A stretch of DNA of 64,000 bases, from contig NZ_KI912268.1 of NCBI RefSeq assembly GCF_000242615.2, positions 1,177,462-1,241,461 on the forward strand. Direction: 5' to 3'. The stretch is from Holophaga foetida DSM 6591. Lineage in GTDB: Bacteria > Acidobacteriota > Holophagae > Holophagales > Holophagaceae. Numbering within the stretch: position 1 is the first letter of the stretch; each line of letters opens with the position of its first letter. The notes beneath the pieces were generated by a model. The model was not told the origin of the DNA. It saw only the letters and a list, made by a program, of their open reading frames with translations, and ran no database searches. Positions 17,779 through 27,600 of this stretch are shown piece after piece. Position numbers and translations under genes: made by a program.

Positions 17779-19890
17779 ATGCACCGAACCTTCCGCCCCT
17801 ATGCTGTCATCTGGCTTGCGGGAGCCATCCTTGCCGCTTCGGGGAGTCTGGACGACAGGGCTGAGGAAGGCGGCATCGGTCGCCGCAGCGGGCCGAGGTA
17901 CAGCAGCCACCTTGCCAAGCTGCCCATCGGAACCTTCGTCGAAACCTTGAGCCTCGACCAGCTTGCGGAAGTCATTGTGACGGACACCAAGAGCGCCCAA
18001 AGGCAGGAGTCGGTGACCCAGAAGGTGTTGATTGTCTACAGCGAAGCCTTCGACCAGAGCACCGCATCCAACCGGAATCTGGCGGAACTGGTGAAGTACC
18101 AGCCGGGACAGTTCGTGAACGTTCTCTCCCGCAACGATGCCAACTGGGGATCCTTTGGCGGTCTGGGGCCGAAGTACAACACGTATCTCCTGGACGGACT
18201 GCCCATGGACTCATTCATGGACGCCATGAGCCTCGATCCATGGGCCTTCGACCGCATTGAGGTGCAGCAAGGCCCAGCGGCGGTCATGTATTCCAACTAT
18301 CTGTCCATGGATTTTGCAGGGAACGAGTCGCCCCTGGCCGGTACCACCCACTTCGTGCTCAAGGAACGGATCGACGGCCCCTTGACGCGGATCCAGGCCA
18401 GCGGCGGATCCTACGCGACCATGGGCGGAAAGATCTATCACCAGGATCAGAAGGGGGCCTTCAGCTACCTGGCAGGAGCCAGCCACGAACAGTCCAACTA
18501 CACCAACTACGGCACCACCCCTTCCTGGCTGAACATCCTGGAGGACCCGCGCTACAAGAAATCCAAGGTCTACGGGAAGGTCACCTATGCCCTGGGAGAG
18601 GCGGATCACAGGCTGTCCATCTTCCTCCACCACACGGCACACACGGGCCAGGTGGGGCGCCCCAACCGGGATTTCCAGCACCTCTACGACACCCTGAACC
18701 TCACGTACTCAAGACCGATCCGCGAATCCATCCATCTCCAGGCCAAGGCGGGCTACCGCGGATACGACCGGAACTGGTCCGAGGACAACTACCCCACGAA
18801 TCTGGAGCGCAAGGAACGTGACCGCGTGAAGCAGAGGATCGTTCCGGCGGACGTGACCCTCACCTGGAAGCACTGGGGCGAGAGTCTGCTGTCCGTGGGT
18901 GCCGATGCCCAGTTCGCCACGTACACAAGCTACTCTGATGCATCCGGTTCCACCAGGATCAGCAACGATGCCAGGGCTCAGTCCCTGGGAGTGTTCCTGC
19001 AGGAGAAGCTGGTGTCGTGGAAATGGGTCTGGAGGGCCGGCGCCCGATTCAACCGGACAAGCCACCACTATGACTGGATCGGAGGCACTCGGCCCGAGGT
19101 CTCCCGCAAGGCCTGGAACAGGTCTCTGTGGAGCGCCGGAACTCGCTTCAACGCGACTCCGGTCTTCTCCTTCTTCGGAAACATCAGCAGCAGTTTCCTG
19201 GCCCCATCCGCCAAATCGGTCGGGGGAACCCTCCAGGAGGGCGATGTCGGCCAGCCCGGCAAGGACGGTCAACTGCCCAACCGGAACCTCAGCCCGGAGA
19301 AGGGCATCGGCATGGACCTGGGCATGAACGTGCAGCCTGGCCATGCCCTCACCCTCTCCCTTAGGGGCTTCTTCACCCGGGTCAACGACGCCATCGTGGA
19401 CAACGTCGTGAGCAGCACGCCATCCCAGACGAGATCTGTCAATGCAGGCAGGGCCTCCTCCCTCGGGCTCGAACTGAGCGCGGAGCAGGTGGTGTCGGAC
19501 AAGTGCATCTGGTTCAGCAATCTGACCTTGACCCGCAGTGAGTTGCGGAATGCCGTCGACCTGGACCAGGACGGCGCCGACACCCCCTTCGCCCCCAGGT
19601 ACGTCGCCAATCTGGGCCTGACCCTCGGCCTTCCCAAGGGGCTGACGGTCTCCCCCTGCCTGCAGTCCTTCGGGAGGTATTTCGACAGCAGTTCCAAGAG
19701 CTCCCGAGCGGCCTTCGGGAACGATCAGATCCTGAACATCAAGGCGCAGGCATCACTCTACAGAAGTTCCAGCCACGCATTGAGCTGCGCTCTGGACCTC
19801 AACAACGTCCTCGACAGAAAGATCCGTATGCCTTGGCAGTTCCAGGACCCGGGATTCAACGCGACTTTCCACATCCACCTGAGTTTCTAG
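17779..19890 (+). CDS. TonB-dependent outer-membrane receptor (signalling-operon type)
   Basis: 703 residues from the ATG at 17779, chosen for its GGAGAG site and signal peptide (MHRTFRPYAVIWLAGAILAASG). The plug (~60-190) contains the LSLDQLAEVIVTDTKSAQR segment typical of receptors that occur with YfiR-like proteins, followed by the YLLDGLP and FDRIEVQQGPAAVMY plug motifs; the remainder is a beta-barrel ending in the aromatic terminal residue of outer-membrane proteins (FHIHLSF). It is the first gene of a tightly spaced run and is followed after 6 bases by yfiR-like and kinase genes. Substrate unknown; the context suggests that it serves a signalling system rather than bulk uptake. Confidence 0.82.
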   Translation: MHRTFRPYAVIWLAGAILAASGSLDDRAEEGGIGRRSGPRYSSHLAKLPIGTFVETLSLDQLAEVIVTDTKSAQRQESVTQKVLIVYSEAFDQSTASNRNLAELVKYQPGQFVNVLSRNDANWGSFGGLGPKYNTYLLDGLPMDSFMDAMSLDPWAFDRIEVQQGPAAVMYSNYLSMDFAGNESPLAGTTHFVLKERIDGPLTRIQASGGSYATMGGKIYHQDQKGAFSYLAGASHEQSNYTNYGTTPSWLNILEDPRYKKSKVYGKVTYALGEADHRLSIFLHHTAHTGQVGRPNRDFQHLYDTLNLTYSRPIRESIHLQAKAGYRGYDRNWSEDNYPTNLERKERDRVKQRIVPADVTLTWKHWGESLLSVGADAQFATYTSYSDASGSTRISNDARAQSLGVFLQEKLVSWKWVWRAGARFNRTSHHYDWIGGTRPEVSRKAWNRSLWSAGTRFNATPVFSFFGNISSSFLAPSAKSVGGTLQEGDVGQPGKDGQLPNRNLSPEKGIGMDLGMNVQPGHALTLSLRGFFTRVNDAIVDNVVSSTPSQTRSVNAGRASSLGLELSAEQVVSDKCIWFSNLTLTRSELRNAVDLDQDGADTPFAPRYVANLGLTLGLPKGLTVSPCLQSFGRYFDSSSKSSRAAFGNDQILNIKAQASLYRSSSHALSCALDLNNVLDRKIRMPWQFQDPGFNATFHIHLSF

Positions 19891-19896
19891 CCCCCC

Positions 19897-20472
19897 ATGC
19901 CTCTGCTCCCCGCCCTCACCCATCTGCGCACCGCCCTCCGGCCCCCTTGCTGGCTCCTCGGGCTGGTGCTGCTCTGGACCTGCCATCAGCCCGCCATGGC
20001 CCAGCAGGAGAAGCTGCTCCAGGCCAAGGTCAAGACCGCCTACGTCTTCAACTTCATCCGATTCGTAGAGTGGCCCTCACTCGAGGGGGCCCCCCCGACG
20101 GAGCCGATCCGTGTCGGAGTCATCGGCAAGGACCAGGTCACAGATCTGCTCAACGAACTCTCAGGCAAACAGGTGAAAGGCCATCCCCTGGTGATCGAAC
20201 GCTATTCCACCTCTGGGGGGAAGCCCATCCAGTGCCACATCCTGTTCATCAGCCAGAGCGAACAGCAGCATCTGGCAAGGGTCATGCGGCAGCTCCCACC
20301 CTCCGGAGTTCTCACGGTCAGTGATATCGGCCGATTCTCCCAGCAGGGGGGGATGATCGGATTCGTGACTGAAGAAGGCAAAGTCAGGATCGAAATCAAC
20401 CTGCGCACCGTGCGCCAGTCCAGCCTGCGGATCCACGCCAAGCTGCTGGAAGTGGCAACGGTGCACCAATAA
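19897..20472 (+). CDS. YfiR/DUF4154 family periplasmic protein
   Basis: 191 residues with an N-terminal signal segment (hydrophobic residues ~18-33, cleavage after AMAQ). The DUF4154 fold is recognised by KVKTAYVFNFIRFVEWP (~44-60), the IRVGVIGKD strand, CHILFISQSE, and the end GMIGFVTEEGKVRIEINL. In Pseudomonas YfiR is a periplasmic inhibitor of the membrane-bound cyclase YfiN; here no cyclase is nearby, but the next gene is a membrane kinase with a periplasmic loop, a plausible partner. Placement between a TonB receptor and a sensor kinase is a recurring arrangement. Confidence 0.85.
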   Translation: MPLLPALTHLRTALRPPCWLLGLVLLWTCHQPAMAQQEKLLQAKVKTAYVFNFIRFVEWPSLEGAPPTEPIRVGVIGKDQVTDLLNELSGKQVKGHPLVIERYSTSGGKPIQCHILFISQSEQQHLARVMRQLPPSGVLTVSDIGRFSQQGGMIGFVTEEGKVRIEINLRTVRQSSLRIHAKLLEVATVHQ

Positions 20473-20482
20473 AGGGGCAGCC

Positions 20483-22357
20483 ATGGGTCGAGTCCCCCTC
20501 CTCTGGAAGCTGCCCATCAAGGGCAAACTGATCCTGATCATCATGGTGGCCAGCGTTTCGGTGCTCTTCCTTGCGACGGCCTCGTTCTGGGTCCAGCAGC
20601 GCATCCACGCCCGCCAGAGCATGGTCCGTGACACTTCAATGCTGGCCCGCCTCATGGCCGACCGGAGCACGGCGGCCCTGATCTTCGACGATCCCAAGCT
20701 CTGCGAGGAAAACCTGGCGGCCTTACGGGGCATCCCTTCGATCGTGGAGGGGGGGATATTCGATCCCAGGGGCGGGCTGGTGGCCAGCTACCGGTCATCC
20801 GATCTCCAGGCAGTGATCCCTCCGGCGAATCTGGGTTCAACCAGCCATCGATTTGCGGGTGACAGCCTGATCGTGTTCCAGCCCATCCTGACGGAGGGCA
20901 CACACCTGGGAACGGTCTATCTGAAAGCCGATCTCGGAGAACTGAGGGTCGTGTCCAGACAGTATCTCCTGTCGGCCTTCGCGATCCTTTGCCTGGGCAG
21001 CCTCGTAGCCCTGTTCCTGGCCTCACGGCTCCAGCAGGTCGTCTCACGCCCCATCTCCATGCTCACCGGAACCGCCCAGCGGGTCGCGGGCAGCCAGGAC
21101 TACTCCATGCGGGTCTCAAAGGTCTATGAGGATGAACTGGGCGTGCTGGTGGACGCATTCAACGGGATGCTAGCCCAGATCCAGGACAGGGACCGCGTAC
21201 TCCAGGAGAGCAATGAACGCCTCGAATCCCAGGTCCAGGCCCGCACAGGTGAACTGCGGGCCGCCAAGGACCAGCTTGAGGCCATCTTCGAGGCCGCGAC
21301 CAGCGGGATCGTGCTGACCCAGGCGCGCACCATCGTCCTCTGCAACCGCAGGCTGGAAGAGATCTTCGGCTACGCCCCCGGCGAGATGATCGGCAGGGGA
21401 ACCCGGATGTGGTACCCGGACGATGCGACCTGGGAAAGCATCGGGGCAGCCATCGCCGCCAGCGCCCTCCAGGGCGAGATGTTGATCCGTGAACTGCAAC
21501 TTGTGAGAAAGGATGGAAGCCTGTTCTGGGGGCGGATGAAGCTTCAGTCGATGGACACTTCCAATCCCTCAGACGGAGTCGTGGGGGTGATCGAGGACAT
21601 CACTACCGAACGGGAGAACGAAGAATCCCTGAGAAGGGCTTTGGCGGCCGCGGAAACCGCAGACCGGATCAAGTCGGCATTTCTCGCCACGATGTCCCAC
21701 GAGCTGCGGACTCCCCTCAATTCCATCATCGGATTCACGGGCATCCTCATCCAGGGGCTCGTGGGCCCCCTGAACGCCGAGCAGAAGAAGCAGCTGGGGA
21801 TGGTACGGGATAGCTCCAACCATCTGCTCGAACTGATCAATGACGTACTGGATATCTCCAAGATCGAGGCTGGACAGCTGGAAATCGTCCAGGAGAGCTT
21901 CGATCTGCGTGCCTCCCTTGAGAAGAGCGTCCAGATCCTCCGGCCCCAGGCGGAAAAGCGGGGGGTCCCCCTGGAGCTCGAGATTGCGCCGGAGGTCGGG
22001 CGGCTCCGAAGCGACCGACGCCGGGTGGAACAGATCCTCATGAACCTGGGCAGCAACGCCATCAAGTTCACGGAGCACGGGAAGGTGCTGATCAGCTGCC
22101 GGGTCAACGGGTGCGAGATCGAGGTGCGGGTCCGGGACACCGGCATCGGCATCCGGGACGAGGACATTGGCGTCCTTTTCCAGCCCTTCCGGCAGGTGGA
22201 CGCTGGAACCACCCGGAAATACGAAGGCACCGGACTGGGGTTATCCATCTGCAAGCGATTGGTGGAACGTATGGGGGGAAGGATTTGGGTGGAGAGCGTC
22301 TGGGGCGAAGGAAGCACCTTCACCTTCGTCCTGCCGCTGGAAGGGAGGGAGCCATGA
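20483..22357 (+). CDS. Membrane sensor histidine kinase (CHASE8-like, HAMP, PAS)
   Basis: 624 residues. Two membrane helices (~12-32 and ~155-175) enclose a periplasmic domain resembling CHASE8 (TSMLARLMADRSTAALIFDDP). Then HAMP (~178-230), coiled coil, PAS (~260-370, IFEAATSGIVLTQART), dimerisation box FLATMSHELRTPLNSIIGF with the phospho-His, and the ATPase domain (LGSNAIKFTEHGKV, VRDTGIGIRDED, YEGTGLGLSICKRLV). Likely reads a signal handed over by the YfiR-like protein. It overlaps the next receiver gene by four bases (ATGA), so kinase and receiver are translationally coupled. Confidence 0.92.
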   Translation: MGRVPLLWKLPIKGKLILIIMVASVSVLFLATASFWVQQRIHARQSMVRDTSMLARLMADRSTAALIFDDPKLCEENLAALRGIPSIVEGGIFDPRGGLVASYRSSDLQAVIPPANLGSTSHRFAGDSLIVFQPILTEGTHLGTVYLKADLGELRVVSRQYLLSAFAILCLGSLVALFLASRLQQVVSRPISMLTGTAQRVAGSQDYSMRVSKVYEDELGVLVDAFNGMLAQIQDRDRVLQESNERLESQVQARTGELRAAKDQLEAIFEAATSGIVLTQARTIVLCNRRLEEIFGYAPGEMIGRGTRMWYPDDATWESIGAAIAASALQGEMLIRELQLVRKDGSLFWGRMKLQSMDTSNPSDGVVGVIEDITTERENEESLRRALAAAETADRIKSAFLATMSHELRTPLNSIIGFTGILIQGLVGPLNAEQKKQLGMVRDSSNHLLELINDVLDISKIEAGQLEIVQESFDLRASLEKSVQILRPQAEKRGVPLELEIAPEVGRLRSDRRRVEQILMNLGSNAIKFTEHGKVLISCRVNGCEIEVRVRDTGIGIRDEDIGVLFQPFRQVDAGTTRKYEGTGLGLSICKRLVERMGGRIWVESVWGEGSTFTFVLPLEGREP

Positions 22358-22746
22358 AGCAACGCATTCTCTATATCGAAGACAATGAGCAGAACCTCTA
22401 CCTGATCACCTTCATCATGGAAACCGCTGGCTACCAAGTCGTTCAGGCCAGGAGCGGAGAGGAGGGGATCGCCCTCGCCGGAGGCCAGGCACCCGACCTG
22501 ATCCTCCTGGATATCCAGCTGCCTGGCATGGACGGCTACGAAATCGCCCGGAGGCTCCGGGAGAACCAAGCTCTGGCAAAGGTCCCCATCGTGGCGGTCA
22601 CCTCGTACGCCATGGTGGGCGACCGAGAGAAGGCGCTCGGAGCTGGCTGCGATGGCTACATTGAAAAGCCCATCAATCCGGACACCTTCCTCGCCCAAGT
22701 GGAATGCTTCCTGGGAGCCGCCCCCTCCGGCGGAGGGCAGGCATGA
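22354..22746 (+). CDS. Single-domain response regulator
   Basis: 130-residue stand-alone receiver. Acidic pocket YIEDNEQN, phospho-accepting Asp53 in LILLDIQLPGMDGYE, Thr/Ser switch in VAVTSYA and conserved Lys in YIEKPINPD are all present, the last two motifs being of the type found in hybrid kinases. No output domain, so it either relays phosphate or binds a partner. It overlaps the kinase upstream and the next gene downstream by four bases each. Confidence 0.93.
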   Translation: MKQRILYIEDNEQNLYLITFIMETAGYQVVQARSGEEGIALAGGQAPDLILLDIQLPGMDGYEIARRLRENQALAKVPIVAVTSYAMVGDREKALGAGCDGYIEKPINPDTFLAQVECFLGAAPSGGGQA

Positions 22747-24689
22747 GCACGATCCTGATCGCCGACGACCTCGAGCAGAACCGCTACATGCTGGATGCCC
22801 TCCTGAAGGGGATGGGCCACCGGACGCTCGTCGCGGAGAACGGGGCCGAGGCCCTGGAGATGGCACGGAACACCCCCACGGACTTGGTGATCTCGGACAT
22901 TCTCATGCCGGTCATGGACGGATTCGAATTCTGCCGACGGATGAAGCAGGACGAGGCACTGAAAGATATCCCCTTCGTCTTCTACACAGCCACCTACACG
23001 GAGCCCAAGCACGAACGCTTCGCCCTGAGCCTGGGGGCCGAGCGCTTCATCACCAAGCCCCAGGAACCCAGCTACCTCATGACGGTGGTCCAGGAACTGC
23101 TGGGCACAGCCGGCCACAGGGCGGCGAAGGCCCCGGACGAATCGATCGATTCGGAGATGGCCTTCCTCCGTCAGCACAACGAAGCTCTCTTCCACAAGCT
23201 AGAGAAGCGCAACCAGGACCTGAGGCGCCTGTCCGATCTCCACATTCTGCTGTACCGGATCAACCGCGCGATCCGTAGCGCGAGGTCGGAGGCAGAACTG
23301 CTGGCGGAGACCTGCCGCCTGTGCATTGACTACGGCAAACTCGATCTGGCATGGATCGGATGGGCCCCCGGTGCGGGAGAGCCCCTCCGCGCGGACTTCA
23401 TGGCCGGACCGCTTGCGGAGTGTGCCCAGGATCTGGCAATTCCCCTGGACCCAGCCCTCCCCGAGGGACAGGGCCCCAGTGCGACGAGTCTGCGGGAGGC
23501 TCGGATCGTCCTATGCCAGGATTGGACAGCGGATCCCCCGGTGAGCCCATGGGGTTCCAGGGCCGAACCCCATGGACTCCGCTCCAGCGTATCCCTGCCG
23601 GTTTTCCTCGCAAACCGCGCCGTTGCCGTTCTCAACCTGTATTCGGTGCAGCCTGGATTCTTCGTCCAGGACCGCCTGGCCCTCATCGAAGAAGTGGCAC
23701 GGGATCTATCTTTCGCCATCCGGGCCCTCGCAAAGGAACGGCAGCGGGAGGAGGCGGAAAGGGCGTTGGCGGCTCAGGAAATGGAGTACAGGGCTGCCTT
23801 CGAGCAGGGAGCTGTCGGCATGGTGCAGGTCGCCATCGATGGACACATCCTGCGGGTCAATCACCGCGCCTGCGAAATCTTCGACCGTCCTCCAGAGCAC
23901 CTGGTCGGGCATCACTTCTATGAGTTCACCCATCCAGAGGACCAGGAGCCGACCTCGGGACTCTTCCAAAGTCTGGGGAAGGGATCGCTGGACAGCTTCC
24001 ACGTCCAGAAGCGCTATCTCCGCCAGGATGGACGGATCCTGTGGGGGGATGTGAGCGGGGGGCCGGTCCGGGGTCCCAACGGTGAGGTGCTTTACATCCT
24101 GAGCGCCATCAACGACATCACCAACCAGAAAGCGGACGAGCAACAGCTCCGGAAGCTCTCGAAGGCCATTGATCAATGCCCGGCGGTGGTGGTGATCACG
24201 GATATCGAAGGCAGCATCGAATACGTGAACCCGAGTTTCTCCAAACTGACTGGCTACAGCAGAGAGGAGGCCCTGGGCAAGAATCCGAGGATTCTCAAGT
24301 CCGATGCCCATCCCGCAGAAACCTACCGGAACCTCTGGAACACCATCCTGGCGGGCCAGGTCTGGCACCAGGAACTCCTGAACCGGAAGAAGAACGGCGA
24401 AGACTACTGGGAGGATATCTCCATCGCCCCGATCCTCGACGAGGGCGGCGTCATCACGCATTTCGTGGCCATCAACGAGGACATCACCCGCACGAAGCAA
24501 GTCCAGGCGGAGCTTCAGGAGCAGCTCGCGGAACTGCGTCGCTGGCATGAGCTCACCCTGGGACGGGAGGGCCGCATCCTCGACCTGAAGCGGGAGGTGA
24601 ACGAACTGCTGTCCCGCCTCGGGGAGGGGCCCCGCTACCCAAGCGCCCCGGCAGGGAACAGCACGCCCTCCAGCGGAGGCAAGCCGTGA
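22743..24689 (+). CDS. Receiver-GAF-PAS-PAS protein without kinase or output domain
   Basis: 648 residues, start ATG at 22743 overlapping the previous stop. N-terminal receiver (~3-120, phospho-Asp in LVISDILMPVMDGFE, Lys in FITKPQEPS), coiled linker, GAF domain (~170-330, with LHILLYRINRAIRSARSE and the C-terminal LALIEEVARDLSFAIRAL), PAS/PAC (~345-465) and second PAS/PAC (~475-600; ITDIEGSIEYVNPSFSKLTGY), ending in a coiled coil and a Ser/Pro-rich tail. There is no HisKA, ATPase, GGDEF, EAL or DNA-binding domain, so it may act as a phosphorylated scaffold or co-sensor for the large kinase that follows. Confidence 0.88.
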   Translation: MSTILIADDLEQNRYMLDALLKGMGHRTLVAENGAEALEMARNTPTDLVISDILMPVMDGFEFCRRMKQDEALKDIPFVFYTATYTEPKHERFALSLGAERFITKPQEPSYLMTVVQELLGTAGHRAAKAPDESIDSEMAFLRQHNEALFHKLEKRNQDLRRLSDLHILLYRINRAIRSARSEAELLAETCRLCIDYGKLDLAWIGWAPGAGEPLRADFMAGPLAECAQDLAIPLDPALPEGQGPSATSLREARIVLCQDWTADPPVSPWGSRAEPHGLRSSVSLPVFLANRAVAVLNLYSVQPGFFVQDRLALIEEVARDLSFAIRALAKERQREEAERALAAQEMEYRAAFEQGAVGMVQVAIDGHILRVNHRACEIFDRPPEHLVGHHFYEFTHPEDQEPTSGLFQSLGKGSLDSFHVQKRYLRQDGRILWGDVSGGPVRGPNGEVLYILSAINDITNQKADEQQLRKLSKAIDQCPAVVVITDIEGSIEYVNPSFSKLTGYSREEALGKNPRILKSDAHPAETYRNLWNTILAGQVWHQELLNRKKNGEDYWEDISIAPILDEGGVITHFVAINEDITRTKQVQAELQEQLAELRRWHELTLGREGRILDLKREVNELLSRLGEGPRYPSAPAGNSTPSSGGKP

Positions 24690-27600
24690 GACGCGGCCCC
24701 TCACTCAGCGTTCTCGCCGCCATCTTCGTGGCCCTCTCCATCTTCTTGGTGGTGGGAGGATACGCATCCTACAAACGTGAGGAGCGTTCGATACAGGCCC
24801 AGCGGTCCCGGGAGCTCCGGGCCATCGCCACCCTGAAGGTCTCTCAGATCGTCGACTGGCGGAACGAGCGGATTTCGGATGCAAAGCACGGGGTCAATCA
24901 CCTCGCAGCGCACCGGGAGGTGCTGGCATCCCTGAGCCATCCCCCTGGAGGCAGACCGAACAGGGAAACCATCCGGGAACTGGAGCTCATCAGGAACGCC
25001 GACAACTACGGGAATGTCATGCTGGCCTCCACAGGGGGTGAGCTCCTGGCCTCCCTCGACCCGGGGGTCGACAGCCTGGGACCAGAAGTCAGGGCGCTCG
25101 TTCAGGATGCGAAGGAACCGGGACGGGTAGTCGTCGGCGAGCTTTTCCGCCCCCCTGGAGGAGGGCAGGTCAATCTGGACATCGCAGCACCTGTCTGTAG
25201 CCCCGCAGGGAAGGTGCTCGCCGTGCTCCTTCTCCGGGCGGACCCAGAACCGCGCCTCTTCCCCCTCATTCAATCCTGGCCCACCCCAAGCGAGACGGCA
25301 GAGACCCTCCTCGTGCGGCGGGACGGAGAGGAGATCCTGTTCCTCAACCGCCTGCGCCACCACCAGGCCCCTGCCCTCACCCTGAGATACCCCCTCCACC
25401 AGCCGGAGCTCCCGGCATCCCAGGCAGTGCTTGGGCGGATCGGCACCTTCGTGGGCAAGGACTATCGGGGCGCCGAGGTGCTTGCGGATATCCATCCCGT
25501 TCCCGATTCGTCGTGGTTCATGATCGCCAAGGTCGAGACCAGGGAGATCCTGGCGGAGGCCCGGTATCGGGGCGTGATCATCCTCGGTTTCGTCGGGCTC
25601 GGGGTTCTGATGATCGGCCTGCTGATGGGCCTCCTGTTCTATGTAGGGCAGGCAAAGCTCTACCAGAAGCTTTTCTCCGTGACACCCCTTGCGAGGCATG
25701 ACCCCAACGTGCCCTCCCGCAGGGTCCACCGCGCAAGACTGACGGCCCGCGCAGCGGGACTCGTCGGGATCGCCGTGGGCATCCTCGTGCTGGCCGGATG
25801 GGCATGGGACATCCCGGCCCTGAAGGGTCTCCTGCCGGGTTTCGTGACGATGAAGACCAATACGGCCATCGGGTTCCTGTTGGCGGGGGGGGCCTTGTTC
25901 CTGCGGACATCCCAATCCAGGGGCAGCCAGATGGGTTCTGCGGTCTGCGCAGCGGTCCTCACGATCCTGGGGGCCCTGACCCTTGCTCAATACCTCCTCG
26001 GGGTGGATCTCCACATCGACCAGCTCCTCTTCCGCGAGGCCCCTGGCGCCCTGGGCACCCTGGCCCCCAACCGGATGGCACCGACCTCCGCCGTGAGCTT
26101 TATCCTCCTGGGATGCGGCTTCACCCTGGCGGGCTTCCCCCGAACGGCCTCTGCATCGCAGTGGCTGGCCCTGCCAGTGGGCCTTTTCAGCCTCCTGTCC
26201 CTGCTGGGCTATTTCTACGGCACCCTCGGGGCCTTCGGCCTGGGGTATTACTTCCAGCTGGCCCTCCTCACGGCACTGGCATTCATCGTCCTGGCTGCGG
26301 GACTCCTGCTCCTGAACCCATCCGAGGGTTTCATGCGGCGCTTCATGGGCGACTCCATGGGAGGGTGGCTGCTGCGGCGGATGATGCTCATCATTCCTGG
26401 CATATCCATCCTGGTTGGATGGGTCCGGGCCCTGGGGGAGCGCTTCGGCTGGTATGAGTACGCGGTCGGTGTCGCCCTCATCGTCATCGCCTTCAGCACC
26501 ATCCTTGCGGCCGCAGCATGGTGGACCGCCCGCTCCCTGGACCACATGGACCTCATCCGTAGCCATGCGGAAGCCCAGGTGCGCGAAAGCGCGGAGGAAG
26601 CCCAGGCAACCCTGTACGGCATCGGGGACGGGGTCATCGTCACGGATGCAAAGGGGCGCTTGATCCACATGAATCCCGCAGCAGAAGGCCTCACGGGATG
26701 GACGGAGTCCGAGGCACTCGGAGGCCCCCTTGAGGATGTCTTCCAAGTCGTCGAAGAAGACACCCTTGAACCGGTGGAGAATCCAATCCGACGCGTCCTC
26801 CAGGATGGGCTGCCCATCAGCCTCGCCAGCCACACCATGCTCCTGGGCAGGGATGGCAGCAGGCGAGCCCTGGCCGACAGCGCGGCCCCGGTCCGGAACG
26901 ACCGCGGTGAAATCGTCCGCGTCGTCCTCATCTTCCGGGACCAGACGGACATTCGTCGCCGGGAGCGGCTCACCCAGATACGCACAGACCTGAACGATTA
27001 TGCTGACACCCACTCGCTGGACGAGCTGATCACAAAAACCCTGGATGAAACCGGCGCCATGGTCGACAGCCCCATCGGCTTCTACCATTTCTTTGACGAG
27101 AACACGGGCAAGCTCACCCTGCAGCAGTGGTCCACTCGCACCCTGAAGGAGTTCTGCACGGCCGAAGGACGCGGTTCCCACTACCCCATCGACAGGGCCG
27201 GCGTCTGGATGGACTGCGTCCGCTTCAAGACCCCGGTGGTCCACAACGACTACGCCTCCCTGGCCCACAAGAAGGGACTTCCGCCGGGGCACGCAAAGGT
27301 CGTCAGGGAGCTGGTGGTCCCCGTGATGCGGGCGGGCAGAGTCGTCGCGATCCTGGGCGTCGGCAACAAGCCCCTCGATTACACCGAACAGGACACGGAG
27401 GCCGTCACCTTCCTGGCCGAGGCCACCTGGGCCATCATCGAACGGAAGATGGTCAATACGGCCCTGGAGCAGAGTGAGAACCGCTTCCGGCACCTGCATG
27501 AGAGCATGCGGGACGCGTACGCCCAGGTGGACATGGAGGGGCGCATCATCGACTTCAACGGGATCTTCCAGGAGATGGTCGGCTATTCGGGCGAAGAGCT